A DNA stretch of 64,000 nt. It comes from Fusobacterium sp. (lineage in GTDB: Bacteria > Cyanobacteriota > Vampirovibrionia > Gastranaerophilales > Gastranaerophilaceae). The first letter of the stretch is position 1. Every line of letters starts with the position of its first letter. The position numbers and the translations under genes were made by a program. The notes beneath the pieces are model-generated. The model was not told where the DNA came from, searched no databases, and saw only the letters and a list, made by a program, of their open reading frames with translations. Where the stretch lies: contig JAMPIJ010000003.1 in the NCBI GenBank assembly GCA_023662905.1, forward strand, positions 47,824 through 111,823, given 5' to 3'. Of the stretch, positions 34,013-42,436 are shown piece after piece.

Positions 34013-34055
34013 AAAACTCCTTGTTGATGTAATAATAACACAAACAAGGAGTTTT
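34013..34055 (-). promoter_or_regulatory. Hairpin covering the SD of the PurH-like gene
   Basis: 13-bp perfect arms AAAACTCCTTGTT / AACAAGGAGTTTT separated by 17 nt. The downstream arm contains the SD AAGGAG, and it is followed by a short U-run before the ATG. It could serve as the terminator of the upstream 96-residue gene, as an RNA switch or thermometer limiting translation, or both. Confidence 0.6.
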
Positions 34056-34060
34056 TTAAT

Positions 34061-34351
34061 TTAAAAATGCATATCGAAATTTGGTGGATTACCGTTTGAT
34101 TTCTGGTCTTGGATGCGCATTGCCTGACCAATTGTAAAACTTTCTGCGTTCATTTTATTAATTTTATATGTTAAATCTCCGCTGAAGACTTCTTCATTTT
34201 CCTCTAAAAATTTAAACAGAGGATCAACCGGCGCTTTGGCTACGTTGCCTAAAGTGTCACCCATTTGTTTTAATGTACGTTCTCCGGGAACTTTTACATT
34301 CAAGCCAAAGGGTTTGTAGGGTCTGTTAAATGATGCACCTGAATCTGCCAT
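34061..34351 (-). CDS. Hypothetical protein, 96 residues
   Basis: ATG at 34351 with SD AGGAG 9-10 nt upstream. Starts MADSGASFNRPYKPFGLNVK and contains a central helix (LKQMGDTLGNVAKAPVDPLF), then EENEEVFSGDLTYKINKMNA. It ends NPPNFDMHF. No signal peptide, membrane segment or known motif. Possibly one of the lineage's small structural or secreted proteins. It lies upstream of the PurH-like gene on the same strand, separated by the hairpin. Confidence 0.55.
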   Translation of the reverse strand: MADSGASFNRPYKPFGLNVKVPGERTLKQMGDTLGNVAKAPVDPLFKFLEENEEVFSGDLTYKINKMNAESFTIGQAMRIQDQKSNGNPPNFDMHF

Positions 34352-34437
34352 CCGTTATACTCCTGTTCTAAATACATTTTATTTATCGGTTATTTAGAAA
34401 CCGGAGTTTAATTTTAGATGTTTATTGTTAAGATTTA

Positions 34438-35316
34438 TTAATGTTTTTTCTTTTTTTTCTTCTTTTTAAGTTGGCCGCCGTAGGTTTCGTGGACGTCTTC
34501 AACTGTTATGAACGCGTTGTTGTCGATGGATTTAGCGATTTCTTTTAGTTTGTTTAATTCTAAGCGGGATACAACGCAGAAGATTATTTCTTTTTCTTTG
34601 CCTGAAAATGCGCCGGTGCCTTTAACGTAGGTGACGCCGAGTTCTAGGGTTTCCATCAATTCTGTGCCGATTTCGCGGGATTTACTGCTGACGATACGGA
34701 CTGCTTTTGATGTGTTGAAACCTTCTTGAACAATGTCGATAACTTTATAGGCAACAAGATAGGTTAGGATTGCGTACATAGCGTTTTCTACGCCGAAGAC
34801 AAAGCCTGCCGCGGTGTAGATGATTACGTTGAACGCCATAATCCATTCACCGACAGAGAATCCGAATTTTTTTGATAAAACAACGGATAGAATTTCAGTT
34901 CCGTCCATTGAGCCGCCACTTTTGAGGACAAGGCCAACGCCTGTTCCAAGGAGTATGCCGCCGAAAACAACGATTAATATAGGCTGTGCGGTAATTGTTT
35001 CAAAATGGTGAAAATAGTTTACGCCGAGTGACAATGCGATAATTGCGTAAATCGTTTGGACGACGAATTTTTTCCCGATTTTGTTAAATGCGAGAAGAAA
35101 AAACGGAATATTCAACGCGAAAATAAACATTCCGAGTCCGAATTGGTTAAAAAAGTGGTTCAGAATAATTGAAACCCCGACGATTCCGCCGTCGATTATC
35201 TGGTTTGGAACAAGGAAACATTCAATTGCGAACGCCGCGGTTAGCGCGCCCAGTGTTAAAAAGAATACTTTTCTAAGTATTGCCCAGAATGAAAAATTGA
35301 ATTTTTCGCTGCCCAT
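34438..35316 (-). CDS. YitT-family membrane protein (DUF161 + DUF2179)
   Basis: 292 residues. About five or six membrane helices (GALTAAFAIECFLVPNQIID, GMFIFALNIPFFLLAF, ILIVVFGGILLGTGVGLVLK) followed by the cytoplasmic DUF2179 domain (SKSREIGTELMETLELGVTY ... VVSRLELNKLKEIAK). The protein ends in a run of eight lysines plus His, encoded by an A-rich tract. Transport role unknown. It overlaps the cdaA stop by one base. Confidence 0.85.
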   Translation of the reverse strand: MGSEKFNFSFWAILRKVFFLTLGALTAAFAIECFLVPNQIIDGGIVGVSIILNHFFNQFGLGMFIFALNIPFFLLAFNKIGKKFVVQTIYAIIALSLGVNYFHHFETITAQPILIVVFGGILLGTGVGLVLKSGGSMDGTEILSVVLSKKFGFSVGEWIMAFNVIIYTAAGFVFGVENAMYAILTYLVAYKVIDIVQEGFNTSKAVRIVSSKSREIGTELMETLELGVTYVKGTGAFSGKEKEIIFCVVSRLELNKLKEIAKSIDNNAFITVEDVHETYGGQLKKKKKKKKH

Positions 35317-36209
35317 TATTTGTCCTTTTCGCCTGAATTTTTAGTGATTAAATTGTTAAATTGGAAGAGTTTTCTGCTTTTTTGTGTGTCTTCAAAGTCT
35401 TTTTCTATAAGCAAGTTTTCTAAATCTGTTTTAAGCGTTGCGATGTCTTCGTATTTTTTTAGAACCCCATCGATTGCGACTGAAACATCGCCTGTTTCTT
35501 CTGAAACGACCAGACAAACGGCTTCGCTGTGTTCACTCATACCGATTGCGGCTCTGTGGCGGGTTCCGTATTTCCAGCTAAGTTTCGGGTCTTCTGTGAG
35601 CGGAAGAAGTACGCCGGCTGAGATGATTTTTGAACCGTTGATTACGACTGCGCCATCGTGGAGCGGAGTGTTTACGTGGAAAATTGTCAGGATTAATTCT
35701 GTTGATAAATCTGCGTTTAGCATTGTTCCAACGTCAGTATAAGTATTGCTCAAATCTTTTTGGAAAACCATTAGCGCGCCGGTGTGTGATTTGGATAAAT
35801 ATTTTACTGATTCTATAATTTCTTTGATGATGTTGATTTCTTCTTTTTCGTCCATTGTTGAGAACGCTTTGTGGAAGAAGTCCATTTGGCCTAAGTAGCC
35901 GAGGAATTTTCTCAGTTCAGGCTGGAAGATTACGATTAAACTCAGGGAAATCACGACAACGATTGATTTTAGGAACATACCGAGGATGTTCAGGTGTACG
36001 ATTTGCAGGATTTCACTGAAAATCCAGAAAAATATGAGAATAAAGCTTCCTTTAACGACTTTTTCGGATTGTGAACCCTTGATAAATCTTTGGTAGAACG
36101 CGAACAGAATTGCGATGATGATAAAAATTTCGACGAAACTAACCCAATTTAAAAGGTTGAAAATTGAGAGCAGTTGTTTTGAGATGTATGCAATAATTTC
36201 GTCCATCAT
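35316..36209 (-). CDS. cdaA: Diadenylate cyclase, membrane type
   Basis: 297 residues. Makes c-di-AMP from two ATP. Three hydrophobic segments occupy about 1-95; the DAC domain carries PLHDGAVVING (DGA) and GTRHRAAIGMSEHSEA (RHR), both catalytic. The usual partners ybbR/cdaR and glmM are not adjacent; instead it sits between lysA and a YitT-family gene, with one-base overlaps on both sides. Confidence 0.93.
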   Translation of the reverse strand: MMDEIIAYISKQLLSIFNLLNWVSFVEIFIIIAILFAFYQRFIKGSQSEKVVKGSFILIFFWIFSEILQIVHLNILGMFLKSIVVVISLSLIVIFQPELRKFLGYLGQMDFFHKAFSTMDEKEEINIIKEIIESVKYLSKSHTGALMVFQKDLSNTYTDVGTMLNADLSTELILTIFHVNTPLHDGAVVINGSKIISAGVLLPLTEDPKLSWKYGTRHRAAIGMSEHSEAVCLVVSEETGDVSVAIDGVLKKYEDIATLKTDLENLLIEKDFEDTQKSRKLFQFNNLITKNSGEKDK

Positions 36210-37540
36210 TATTCACCAAGCCTTTGCGGGATTCTGTCGTTACGTGTAATGTCTTCGAGTGTTTCGCGCTCTATTATTATGTCTGCGTTTCCGTTGTTAA
36301 CAAGAACCATTGCGGGTTTTGCGACGCGGTTGTAGTTTGAAGCCATTGAGTAGTTGTAGGCGCCTGTGTTATAAACGCAGAGGATATCGCCCTCTTGTGT
36401 TTCGGGAAGTTTAATGTTTTTGATTAAGATGTCACCGCTTTCGCAGAAACGGCCGGCGATTGTGACGCTTTGGGCAAGTTCTGCGTCCGGTTTGTTTGCA
36501 ATTTGCGCAAAATATTCTGCCTGATACATTGCAGGGCGCGGGTTGTCAGCCATTCCGCCATCGATTGCGATGTATTTTGTTCCGTGCGGAACCTGCTTTG
36601 ATGAACCGAGGGTGTAAAGCGTTACGCCTGAAGTGCAGACGATGCTTCTACCGGGTTCTAAGTAAATTACAGGCGGTTCAATGCCGTATTTTTGAATGTT
36701 TTCGTTAAGTGCGTCGATGATTATTCCTGCGATTTCGTAAGTTGATGGCGGATAGTCAACGTTTGTGTATTTTACGCCTAAGCCGCCGCCAAGGTTGAGT
36801 TCATTGAGCGAAAGGCCGAATTTTTTGTTAATTCTTACCATTTCGCCGACAAGAATGTCGACTTCATCTTTGTAGACTTTTGTTTCAAAAATTTGTGAGC
36901 CGATGTGTGCGTGTAAGCCTTTGATATTAAGTTTTTTGTATTCGTCAAGGGTGAGTTCAATTGCGCTGTCGATTTGCGTGAGGTCAAACCCGAATTTTGA
37001 ATCTAAATGACCTGTTTGAATATATTCGTGTGTATGGCATTCGATTCCAGGGGTTATGCGCAGAAGAATATCAACCGTTTTCCCTTTGTTTGACGCAAGT
37101 TCGTTGAGAAGCGAAAGTTCGAGGAAATTATCAACTGAAATTCTTCCAACACCAAGTTCAAGTGCAAGGTTAAGTTCGTCGATACCTTTGTTGCTTCCGT
37201 TGAAAAGCACTGTTTTCATATCAACGTCGGCTTTATGAACTGTGTACATTTCGCCGTCTGATACAACATCGAATCCGAACCCCTCCTGTGCTAAAATTTT
37301 TGAAGTTGCCATTGTGCAAAGGGATTTTGAGGCAAAAAGCAGTTTTGTTTTAGGATAAGGTTTGAAAGCCTCTTTATAATCGCGGCAAATTGTGCGAAGA
37401 GTGTTTTCGTCTAAAACATACAAGGGGGTTGAAAACTTTTCTGCAAGTGCAACCAGATCACAGCCGGAAATCTCAAGGTTGCCGTTGTCGTTTACTCTTG
37501 TAGTGAGCGGTTTTAGGTTTTGGTTCGCACTGCTTTTCAT
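36209..37540 (-). CDS. lysA: Diaminopimelate decarboxylase
   Basis: 443 residues. PLP enzyme converting meso-DAP to lysine. Motifs: LLFASKSLCTMA (the PLP lysine, usually YA-x-K-A-N), HAHIGSQIFE, LNLGGGLGVKY, YLEPGRSIVCTSG and the substrate-site CESGDIL. SD AAGGGG precedes the ATG. The first gene of a lysA-cdaA-yitT run. The 101-bp gap upstream is too short for a lysine riboswitch. Confidence 0.95.
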   Translation of the reverse strand: MKSSANQNLKPLTTRVNDNGNLEISGCDLVALAEKFSTPLYVLDENTLRTICRDYKEAFKPYPKTKLLFASKSLCTMATSKILAQEGFGFDVVSDGEMYTVHKADVDMKTVLFNGSNKGIDELNLALELGVGRISVDNFLELSLLNELASNKGKTVDILLRITPGIECHTHEYIQTGHLDSKFGFDLTQIDSAIELTLDEYKKLNIKGLHAHIGSQIFETKVYKDEVDILVGEMVRINKKFGLSLNELNLGGGLGVKYTNVDYPPSTYEIAGIIIDALNENIQKYGIEPPVIYLEPGRSIVCTSGVTLYTLGSSKQVPHGTKYIAIDGGMADNPRPAMYQAEYFAQIANKPDAELAQSVTIAGRFCESGDILIKNIKLPETQEGDILCVYNTGAYNYSMASNYNRVAKPAMVLVNNGNADIIIERETLEDITRNDRIPQRLGE

Positions 37541-37641
37541 TATAATTCCCCTTCATTTTTATATTAACATGATTAAGAGTAATTGAAAATACGTAATATG
37601 GTGTACAAAAACGGGGTTTTTAGATATAATTGTGATGATTT

Positions 37642-39432
37642 ATGAAACAAAATTTCTTTGCAGAATTTATATTTATCGTGGTACTGATTTTGTTCAGTGT
37701 TTACAGATATTTTTATAATGTCGAAAGCGTTGTGATGAAAGTTTTTTCACCGACAATGGCGGCTGTGGATTTGAACGGCAACAGACAAATTGAAAGCGGC
37801 GAGATTGTATGCGTTTCGGGGATAAAAACTTTTAATAATAATCTTGCCGATGATGAACTGGCGAAAACTCTTGGTATTTCTTATAAAGATTCGCTTTCGC
37901 TTGCGTATCTTACGGAGGATTATGCTACTTCTTTGCTTTCTAATAAGGCTGTGACGTTTAAACCTGATACAGCGCAAAACAACCCTGATTGTACAAGCGG
38001 CGATATTTTTATTAATAATAAGAGTTACAGAGAGAAGCTGCTTGAAGAGGGTTACGCATATAGCGATGAATTTGAGTATAATTCAGCGAAATTCAAAGAG
38101 CGAATTGAGTCGGCAAAAGAGCTTCACCCTGTGATTATGAACCGCAAAAGCAAAAAATATCACGAAATCGGGTGTAAGTTCGGCAAGGCGTCACAGGATT
38201 ATGCGGTATTGTTGAAGAGTGATTTGCCCGAAAACGCAGTGCCGTGCAAATGGTGTCATCAATCAAACGAAAATCCGCAAACACCACAGGTTGCAAAGGT
38301 TTATCCCGATAGAATTTCAGATGGTCAGGTTAGAATGTTTTTGACCGATATGACAACTCATTTGAACGTTAAAAACGATTGTTCGTCAAATATTTGTCAG
38401 GCGCTTTTGACCGAAATCAATAATGCAAAAGAAAGGATTGATGTTGCGGCTTACGGCTGGGTTAGTGTGCCGGAAGTTGATGAAGCTATCAAAAACGCTG
38501 TTGCGCGCGGCGTAAGTTTTAGAATGGTCTACGACTTTTCTGCGCGTGAGGCATATTACCCCGATACCTTGAAAATCGCTCGTTTTGCTGTCGAATCTAA
38601 AAATGATTTGGTTGCGGGAAATTCTCGAATGAGTGAATTTCTTATGCACAACAAGTTTATGATCTTCGACGGTAAAAAGGTTGCCGCAGGTTCGCTGAAT
38701 TATAGCAAAACGGATTTTTCGGAGTTTAATTCGAATTTTATTCTTTTTGTCGATTCTCCAGAAGTCGCAAAAGTTTACACCGAAGAGTTTGAACAAATGC
38801 TGTCAGGTAAATTCCATACCGATAAAACAAAAAGGGCGCAGTATTCTAACTACAAAATTGGTGATACAGACCTGCAGGTTTATTTTTCTCCGCAGGATAA
38901 TACGATTACGGATAAGGTTCTGGGGTATATTGAGGGCGCTAAAAAATATATTTATATGCCGGTCTTTGTCATAACCCACAAACCTCTTGAAGCGGCGTTA
39001 TTGAGAGCAAAAGAACGCGGCGTGGACGTAAGATTGATTGTTGATGCGACGAACGTCAGCGCAAAAAAATCTTCTGTTCAAAATCTTCGCGCACAAGGGA
39101 TTCCGGTGAAAGTCGAAAATTATGCAGGAAAACTTCACTCAAAATCGATTATTATTGATGATGAATACATTCTTGCGGGTTCTATGAATTTTTCTCGTTC
39201 TGGTGAAAGCCGCAACGATGAAAACATGATGATTATTAAAAATCCACGCTTGGCGGTGTTTTACAAGGACTTTTTTCTTTACTTATGGGGAAAAATCCCT
39301 GATATTTATTTGACACGTAATCCGCGTGCCGAAAGTATGGAATCCATCGGTTCTTGTTTCGACGGAATCGATAACGATTTTGACGGCAAAATTGATAAGG
39401 CCGACGAGGGTTGTTTTATTCGTTCAAAATAA
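37642..39432 (+). CDS. Secreted/anchored phospholipase D-family protein
   Basis: 596 residues. An N-terminal hydrophobic anchor (FIFIVVLILFSVYRYFY) is followed by a small-domain region with an Ada-like metal site (C178, C202, C205, H206). Two PLD domains carry HNKFMIFD with GSLN (His336/Lys338) and HSKSIIID with GSMN (His499/Lys501), so both half-sites are intact. The end, CFDGIDNDFDGKIDKADEGC, resembles a calcium-binding Asp/Asn repeat. It could be an exported nuclease or phospholipase. There is no SD; TATAAT lies 11 nt before the ATG. It overlaps the VWA gene tail to tail by 17 bp. Confidence 0.85.
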   Translation: MKQNFFAEFIFIVVLILFSVYRYFYNVESVVMKVFSPTMAAVDLNGNRQIESGEIVCVSGIKTFNNNLADDELAKTLGISYKDSLSLAYLTEDYATSLLSNKAVTFKPDTAQNNPDCTSGDIFINNKSYREKLLEEGYAYSDEFEYNSAKFKERIESAKELHPVIMNRKSKKYHEIGCKFGKASQDYAVLLKSDLPENAVPCKWCHQSNENPQTPQVAKVYPDRISDGQVRMFLTDMTTHLNVKNDCSSNICQALLTEINNAKERIDVAAYGWVSVPEVDEAIKNAVARGVSFRMVYDFSAREAYYPDTLKIARFAVESKNDLVAGNSRMSEFLMHNKFMIFDGKKVAAGSLNYSKTDFSEFNSNFILFVDSPEVAKVYTEEFEQMLSGKFHTDKTKRAQYSNYKIGDTDLQVYFSPQDNTITDKVLGYIEGAKKYIYMPVFVITHKPLEAALLRAKERGVDVRLIVDATNVSAKKSSVQNLRAQGIPVKVENYAGKLHSKSIIIDDEYILAGSMNFSRSGESRNDENMMIIKNPRLAVFYKDFFLYLWGKIPDIYLTRNPRAESMESIGSCFDGIDNDFDGKIDKADEGCFIRSK

Positions 39433-40132
39433 TTTTTGCCTCAACTTCTTTGCGCGAATTTAAGCTTTGTGCAAGACTGTTTGCAAGTTCGCAGGCTGTG
39501 TTTGCGGTGTAGAATTTCCCGCTTGTAACAAGTGACGCGCATTCAAGTTGTGCCAGATCGTCTTCGTCGTCAACGTTAAATGCAATTACATCAATCACAA
39601 TGTCGCGGCGGGTTTTAATTAAATCCATCGCAAATTTACACGGGCTTTCGTCGCAGTTTTCGCCGCCATCTGTCAAAAGTATTATATGTTTTTTGCCTCT
39701 GAACCCTGCAAAATCGTAACGGATTGCCTGTTTGAGCGAATACGTTATCGGAGTCATTCCGTTTGGACTCAGGCTATCAAGTGAGCGCATAATATTGCCG
39801 GTATTATTGGTACAAATTGAATTCATACACTTCGACGCTTTGCAAGAATCCATTGCCGTAAACCCGCCGCGATGTCCGTAAACCCTTAGCCCAATCGCGG
39901 TTTCCGGTGGAATGGTGCGCAAAAGATTTTTGACTGTCCGAACCATAAGCGTTGATTTGGGTTCGTTGTCTAAATATTCATTCATACTGTTTGAAAAATC
40001 AAGAATAAAAAGGATTTTCTCGCCCGACTCCTGCCGAAGCTGATAGTTGTCTTTCGTATAAACGCCATAACCCTCTGCCATTGCCGGCATGATAGCCAAA
40101 AATAAACCCAAAATAACTAAAAAACTCTTCAT
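39416..40132 (-). CDS. Secreted von Willebrand factor A-domain protein
   Basis: 238 residues with signal peptide (SFLVILGLFLAIMPAMAEG). A complete MIDAS is visible: DFSNSMN (D-x-S-x-S), GMTPITYSLKQA (Thr), and LLTDGGENCDE. Six cysteines in the middle (CKASKCMNSIC, CDESPC) may form disulfides. It likely binds a protein ligand in the periplasm or outside. There is no SD; TAAAAT lies 6 nt before the ATG. A candidate small RNA or attenuator lies upstream. Confidence 0.85.
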   Translation of the reverse strand: MKSFLVILGLFLAIMPAMAEGYGVYTKDNYQLRQESGEKILFILDFSNSMNEYLDNEPKSTLMVRTVKNLLRTIPPETAIGLRVYGHRGGFTAMDSCKASKCMNSICTNNTGNIMRSLDSLSPNGMTPITYSLKQAIRYDFAGFRGKKHIILLTDGGENCDESPCKFAMDLIKTRRDIVIDVIAFNVDDEDDLAQLECASLVTSGKFYTANTACELANSLAQSLNSRKEVEAKIILNE

Positions 40133-40193
40133 AATTGAATTTTATGAAGAGTTTGGACATTTTTCATTACTCAGCACGGCTATTTGGATATTC

Positions 40194-40278
40194 AAAAAAA
40201 GAGAGCCATCTGGCTCTAAACTGTTTATTAGATAGAAAGGATCGAATCCTAAAATAATATAAGTATTATTTTGAGTAT
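40194..40278 (-). ncRNA. Candidate small RNA or attenuator leader, about 85 nt
   Basis: A good minus-strand promoter (-35 TTGACT 40313-40308, 17-nt spacer, -10 TATACT 40290-40285) precedes a short hairpin AGGAT-TCG-ATCCT (40250-40238). A terminator hairpin AGAGCC/GGCTCT (40217-40202) follows with a seven-U tail (40200-40194). There is no ORF inside. Either a free small RNA or a terminated leader of the VWA gene, which starts 62 nt further on. Confidence 0.5.
40202..40217 (-). terminator. Terminator hairpin of the candidate small RNA
   Basis: AGAGCC ATCT GGCTCT with U7 on the minus strand. Between the XRE gene and VWA gene starts, where no coding transcript is expected to end. Confidence 0.65.
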
Positions 40279-40343
40279 ATGTATAGTATAACGTATTTAG
40301 ATTTTAAAGTCAATATAAAGTACTCCATAAGATAGTATTTTAT

Positions 40344-40376
40344 ATTGTGTATAGAGTAATAAAATACTCTTATTAT
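40344..40376 (+). promoter_or_regulatory. Promoter and palindromic operator of the small XRE gene
   Basis: Inverted repeat AGAGTA / TACTCT around 40354-40371 next to a TATTAT -10 box (40371-40376), which ends 7 nt before the ATG. TACTCC and GAGTA half-sites recur nearby. Typical of autoregulated XRE genes. Confidence 0.45.
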
Positions 40377-40383
40377 AGATATT

Positions 40384-40605
40384 ATGGAGTATCAAGAATT
40401 ACTTAATCGAATCGGATTTAATATTAAGGTCGAGCGTACAATAAAACGACTTACTCAGGAAAAACTGGCTGAACTTATCGGAGTTCACGAAAAATATATC
40501 GGGGTTATTGAAACCGGAAAGCAGAACGTAACGTTAAAAACTTTGTATAGAATTGCGGATGCACTCGGGGTTGATATCGTCAAGTTGCTTGAAAAAAGAG
40601 AATAA
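40384..40605 (+). CDS. Small XRE-family helix-turn-helix protein
   Basis: 73 residues, essentially a bare HTH: IGFNIKVERTIKRLTQEKLA, LIGVHEKYIGVIETGKQNVT, TLYRIADALGVDIVKLLE. Such short regulators resemble phage or restriction-control C proteins, but no partner is adjacent. It is probably leaderless. The following Alr-like gene starts 64 nt later and may be co-transcribed. Confidence 0.85.
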   Translation: MEYQELLNRIGFNIKVERTIKRLTQEKLAELIGVHEKYIGVIETGKQNVTLKTLYRIADALGVDIVKLLEKRE

Positions 40606-40668
40606 GCACTGTTAAGGTTGACCGTTGCGCTTGTTCGCAATAAAATTGTTCTAAAAAGAGGAATTATT

Positions 40669-41892
40669 ATGCAGCCGAAAGAACTTATTAAGAATGCCGA
40701 AAAAGATTTAAGAGAAGTATTTGAAAGAATTGACGATATAAGAGATTTCAATCAGGAAAAAGTTTTACGCGCTTTTGTGGACAACAAAGTCGCGCCGGAA
40801 CATTTTTATACCGTATCAGGCTACGGCCACGACGATATCGGGCGTGAAGTTCTGGACAACGTTTTTGCGCAAGTCTTCAAGGCAGAAAAAGCGCTCGCGC
40901 GTATTCATTTTGTATCAGGAACCCATACTCTTGCGTGTGCTTTGTTCGGTAATCTTCGACACGGGGATAAACTTGTGTCAGTTGCCGGCGCGCCTTATGA
41001 CACTATGCAGGAAGTTATCGGTTGTATTGAACCTAAACGTGAATCCCTAATCGGTCACGGTGTTTTGTACGAAGAAATTCCGCTCCTGAACGATATGGAT
41101 GTTGATTTTGACGCGCTTGAAAGAACTATTGACGAAACCGTCACTATGGTTCTAATCCAGCGTTCCCGCGGCTATTCTTTGCGTAAATCGCTTTCAATCG
41201 AAACAATTGAGAAAATTTGTAAAATCGTTAAATCTAAAAACCCGAATACAATTTGTTTTGTTGACAACTGCTACGGTGAATTTGTTGACACAAAAGAACC
41301 GCTAGAAGTCGGCGCAGATTTGATGGCCGGATCATTAATAAAAAACCCTGGGGGCGGCATTGTTGAAGCCGGCGGCTATATCGCGGGAAAAGAACAATAC
41401 GTTGAACAAGCGGCAATGCGTCTTACTGCCCCTGGAATCGCGGGGGAGGGCGGCGCAATGTTTAATCAGCACCGTTTGATTTTCCAAGGCTTGTTTATGG
41501 CACCGTCTGTCGTATCAGACGCCGTTAAAGGTGCAGTTCTTGCCGCGAAAATCTTTGAAGAAATCGGATATATTTCAACCCCGAAATTTGATGAAAAACG
41601 TACCGATATTATTCAAACAATAGCATTCGGTGAGCCTGAACCTTTAGAAAATTTCTGCAAAACTATTCAGGAACTTTCACCTGTAAACGCTTATGTAACG
41701 CCAATTCCTGATGATGTCCCAGGGTATGAGGACAAAATTATTATGGCAGGCGGAACATTTATCGAGGGTTCCACAATAGAACTTTCAGCAGACGGGCCGC
41801 TACGTCCGCCTTATGCCGTCTATATGCAAGGCGGTTTGAACTATGCGCACGTGAAAATCGTTTTGGAAAACATCTTGCGAAAAACTATGTAA
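40669..41892 (+). CDS. Methionine gamma-lyase / aluminium-resistance family PLP protein
   Basis: 407 residues from the ATG at 40669 (SD AGAGG). Belongs to the Alr family of cystathionine beta-lyase-like proteins: YTVSGYGHDDIGREVLDNVF, FVSGTHTLACALFGNLRHGD, VDNCYGEFVDTKEP and the PLP-lysine region DLMAGSLIKNPGGGIVEAGG. This family is widespread in cyanobacteria and Firmicutes. The natural substrate is uncertain. Confidence 0.88.
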   Translation: MQPKELIKNAEKDLREVFERIDDIRDFNQEKVLRAFVDNKVAPEHFYTVSGYGHDDIGREVLDNVFAQVFKAEKALARIHFVSGTHTLACALFGNLRHGDKLVSVAGAPYDTMQEVIGCIEPKRESLIGHGVLYEEIPLLNDMDVDFDALERTIDETVTMVLIQRSRGYSLRKSLSIETIEKICKIVKSKNPNTICFVDNCYGEFVDTKEPLEVGADLMAGSLIKNPGGGIVEAGGYIAGKEQYVEQAAMRLTAPGIAGEGGAMFNQHRLIFQGLFMAPSVVSDAVKGAVLAAKIFEEIGYISTPKFDEKRTDIIQTIAFGEPEPLENFCKTIQELSPVNAYVTPIPDDVPGYEDKIIMAGGTFIEGSTIELSADGPLRPPYAVYMQGGLNYAHVKIVLENILRKTM

Positions 41893-41968
41893 ATTTATAT
41901 AAACTTATTGCCTATGTTCTATACGGCAGGGTAAAATATTGTAAAAACCAAATAAGGAGAGTATGAAT

Positions 41969-42364
41969 ATGAAAACATTTACTAAATTGGCTTTATCTTT
42001 GTCGTTATGCGCTTTTGTTGGCGGAATCGCAATGGCTGATGGCACCGCTTTCACTCCGTTGAACTTCGATGATACAGTTTATAACGGAACAACAAATTCT
42101 GCACAAACAACAACAATTAATCAGATGGCTGCAGAATCAGCAGGCAACGAAAGCATGCAAAGCGCTATCTTGAAACTTGATAACGCTCAGGTTGAAGTAA
42201 GAAACGAATTGCTTAACTATAAAACCCAATACGCTGACGTTGACGCACAATACACTTCATACAAAGCACAACGTAAAGCATTGAAAACTCAAATTAGATC
42301 CGTTGAGCGCCGTATCAACCAGATCGATAAAGCAAAAGAAAAAATTAGAAAGAATATGATTTAA
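41969..42364 (+). CDS. Exported coiled-coil hypothetical protein
   Basis: 131 residues from the second ATG (41969), with AAGGAG 9 nt upstream; the ATG at 41963 lies only 3 nt from the SD. Signal peptide MKTFTKLALSLSLCAFVGGI then AMADG. A Thr/Asn-rich linker precedes a coiled coil (LNYKTQYADVDAQYTSYKAQ, QIRSVERRINQIDKAKEKIR). No family recognised; a periplasmic role is inferred. Confidence 0.65.
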   Translation: MKTFTKLALSLSLCAFVGGIAMADGTAFTPLNFDDTVYNGTTNSAQTTTINQMAAESAGNESMQSAILKLDNAQVEVRNELLNYKTQYADVDAQYTSYKAQRKALKTQIRSVERRINQIDKAKEKIRKNMI

Positions 42365-42369
42365 TAGTA

Positions 42370-42397
42370 AAAAAGCGCCAACCGGCGCTTTTTTTTT
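42370..42397 (+). terminator. Terminator of the exported coiled-coil gene
   Basis: Stem AAAAGCGCC / GGCGCTTTT with loop AACC followed by about ten T, directly after the stop codon. Confidence 0.9.
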
Positions 42398-42404
42398 TGA
42401 ATAT

Positions 42405-42431
42405 AAAAGCCTCGGAAAACCGAGGCTTTTT
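42405..42431 (-). terminator. Terminator of the ribosomal protein operon
   Basis: Stem AAAAGCCTCGG / CCGAGGCTTTT, 5 nt past the rpsI stop, U-rich on the minus strand. Confidence 0.88.
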
Positions 42432-42436
42432 GTTGA

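Noticed and set aside
34438..34475. The A-rich run coding eight lysines in the YitT-family gene as a phase-variable tract
   Set aside because: The tract is interrupted by G (mixed Lys codons) and lies at the very C-terminus, so slippage would have little effect.
37541..37641. Lysine riboswitch upstream of lysA
   Set aside because: Only 101 bp separate lysA from the divergent gene, too short for the element, and its conserved loops are absent.
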